This document shows positions 12,950-13,504 of a stretch of DNA of 13,504 nucleotides, one piece after another. Each line of letters opens with the position of its first letter. Positions within the stretch are counted from its first letter, which is position 1. Made by a program: the position numbers and the translations under genes. A model generated the notes under the pieces. That model made no database searches and was not told the origin of the DNA. It saw only the letters and a list, made by a program, of their open reading frames with translations. The DNA comes from Clostridia bacterium (lineage in GTDB: Bacteria > Bacillota > Clostridia > Christensenellales > Aristaeellaceae): NCBI GenBank assembly GCA_024404275.1, contig JAKSQG010000031.1:1-13504 (forward strand). Reading direction: 5' to 3'.

Positions 12950-13504
12950 TTATTCGGTCTTGAAGCGGCTGTCGGCAGCGGCGCCCAGAGCATCAAAGTA
13001 ATCCTGCTTATACTTATCGGTGTTGACCTTGGCATCTTCAAAGTCGTAATCGATTACGTTGTCGGGATCCAGACCCATGTCATAAGCGACCTGAGGCTGC
13101 TCGGCATTGTCCAGAACCAGGAACTGGTAGGATTCATTGTCTTTAGCCATGTTGACGCAATCGGGGGACAGGGCATATTCCACCCACAACTTGGCGGCGT
13201 TGGGATGCTTGTTGCCGACGAAGATGGCGGTGGCGCCGATTTCGTAGGAGGTACCGGAAGCAGGGATGATCAGACCCACGTTGTCGTAGCCCTTCAGGAT
13301 CTGGGTGATGCCGTCATGCAGGAAGCCGACGCCGATGACGCACTCACCGATACCGACCTTCTTGGAGGGGCCGGAGCCGGACTTGGTGTACTGGGCAACG
13401 TTCTTATCCAGTTCGACGAAGTACTTCATGGCTTCGTCATGGCCCTTCATCTGAACCATGGTGTTGATGACCAGCTTGGCGGTGCCGGCGGTGTTGGGGT
13501 TGGA
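12950..13504 (-). CDS. ABC importer binding protein, FbpA/COG1840 type, partial
   Basis: The last 184 residues of an exported substrate-binding protein are present; the N-terminal part with the signal peptide lies beyond the window's right edge. The frame is open from 13504, and the visible part begins SNPNTAGTAKLVINT, the domain-crossing NP-x-T-(A/S)-GTA motif of the family. Then come KSGSGPSKKVGIGECVIGVGFLHD and a Tyr-containing IIPASGTSYEIGATAIF segment, and it ends in a helix typical of FbpA/AfuA-like proteins. COG1840 members bind iron(III), phosphosugars, thiamine or aminoethylphosphonate; without the N-terminal ligand residues, I cannot say which. The first ATG in the frame (13459) is internal. 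It is the first visible gene of the importer operon, 70 bases before the permease, with a hairpin between. Confidence 0.93.
   Translation of the reverse strand, partial: SNPNTAGTAKLVINTMVQMKGHDEAMKYFVELDKNVAQYTKSGSGPSKKVGIGECVIGVGFLHDGITQILKGYDNVGLIIPASGTSYEIGATAIFVGNKHPNAAKLWVEYALSPDCVNMAKDNESYQFLVLDNAEQPQVAYDMGLDPDNVIDYDFEDAKVNTDKYKQDYFDALGAAADSRFKTE

Noticed and set aside
1..13504. Mobile element, CRISPR array, phage or defence system
   Set aside because: No transposase, integrase, recurrent spaced repeats, tRNA-flanked integration or toxin-antitoxin pair could be seen on either strand.

Overview
The window looks like chromosome from a moderately GC-rich, probably anaerobic Clostridia-type Firmicute. 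The evidence is a SAM-I riboswitch with a transcription terminator in front of metK, the order infC-rpmI-rplT behind an attenuator-type leader, strong AGGAGG ribosome binding sites, near-consensus sigma-A promoters (TTGACA-17-TATAAT), an aldo/keto reductase with a ferredoxin-like tail, and a NusG-domain-II / Gx-transporter pair. Family-level placement is not possible by eye. I see no insertion sequence, phage, CRISPR array, tRNA or rRNA.

Layout. (1) 1-757, plus strand: a two-gene unit with a duplicated YegP/DUF1508 protein and a 74-residue helical protein that resembles a peptide leader, closed by a clear terminator. (2) 805-3824, plus strand: a three-gene ABC importer of the TrpX/COG2984 class (binding protein, permease, ATPase). 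A roughly 180-nt structured leader precedes it and contains a ribosome-binding-site-equipped 27-codon open frame rich in Phe/Tyr codons at its start. (3) 3832-5733, minus strand: a small conserved hypothetical with an SH3-like segment, then metK with its SAM-I riboswitch and a perfect promoter. (4) 5775-6120, plus strand: a divergent small DUF1294 membrane protein. (5) 6140-7318, minus strand: a two-gene unit of a membrane-anchored NusG-domain-II protein and a Gx/heptaprenyl-diphosphate-synthase-component-I-like membrane protein. (6) 7348-8572, minus strand: an aldo/keto reductase with two 4Fe-4S-type cysteine clusters, whose promoter is bracketed by a 9-bp inverted repeat. (7) 8601-10003, minus strand: infC-rpmI-rplT with a perfect promoter, an attenuator, and an apparent AUA start codon for infC. 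(8) 10024-13504, minus strand: a second ABC importer (FbpABC/COG1840 type: ATPase, fused two-domain permease, and a binding protein that runs off the right edge).

How it works together: most of the window is housekeeping (translation initiation, ribosomal proteins, SAM synthesis) mixed with two nutrient importers. RNA-level control is the theme: a SAM-I riboswitch, an infC attenuator, a probable leader-peptide region before the TrpX-type importer, and hairpins just after each binding-protein gene that could make binding protein more abundant than its membrane partners. The items most worth a second look are the aromatic leader ORF at 864-947, the AUA start of infC, and the leader-like small protein at 481-705.
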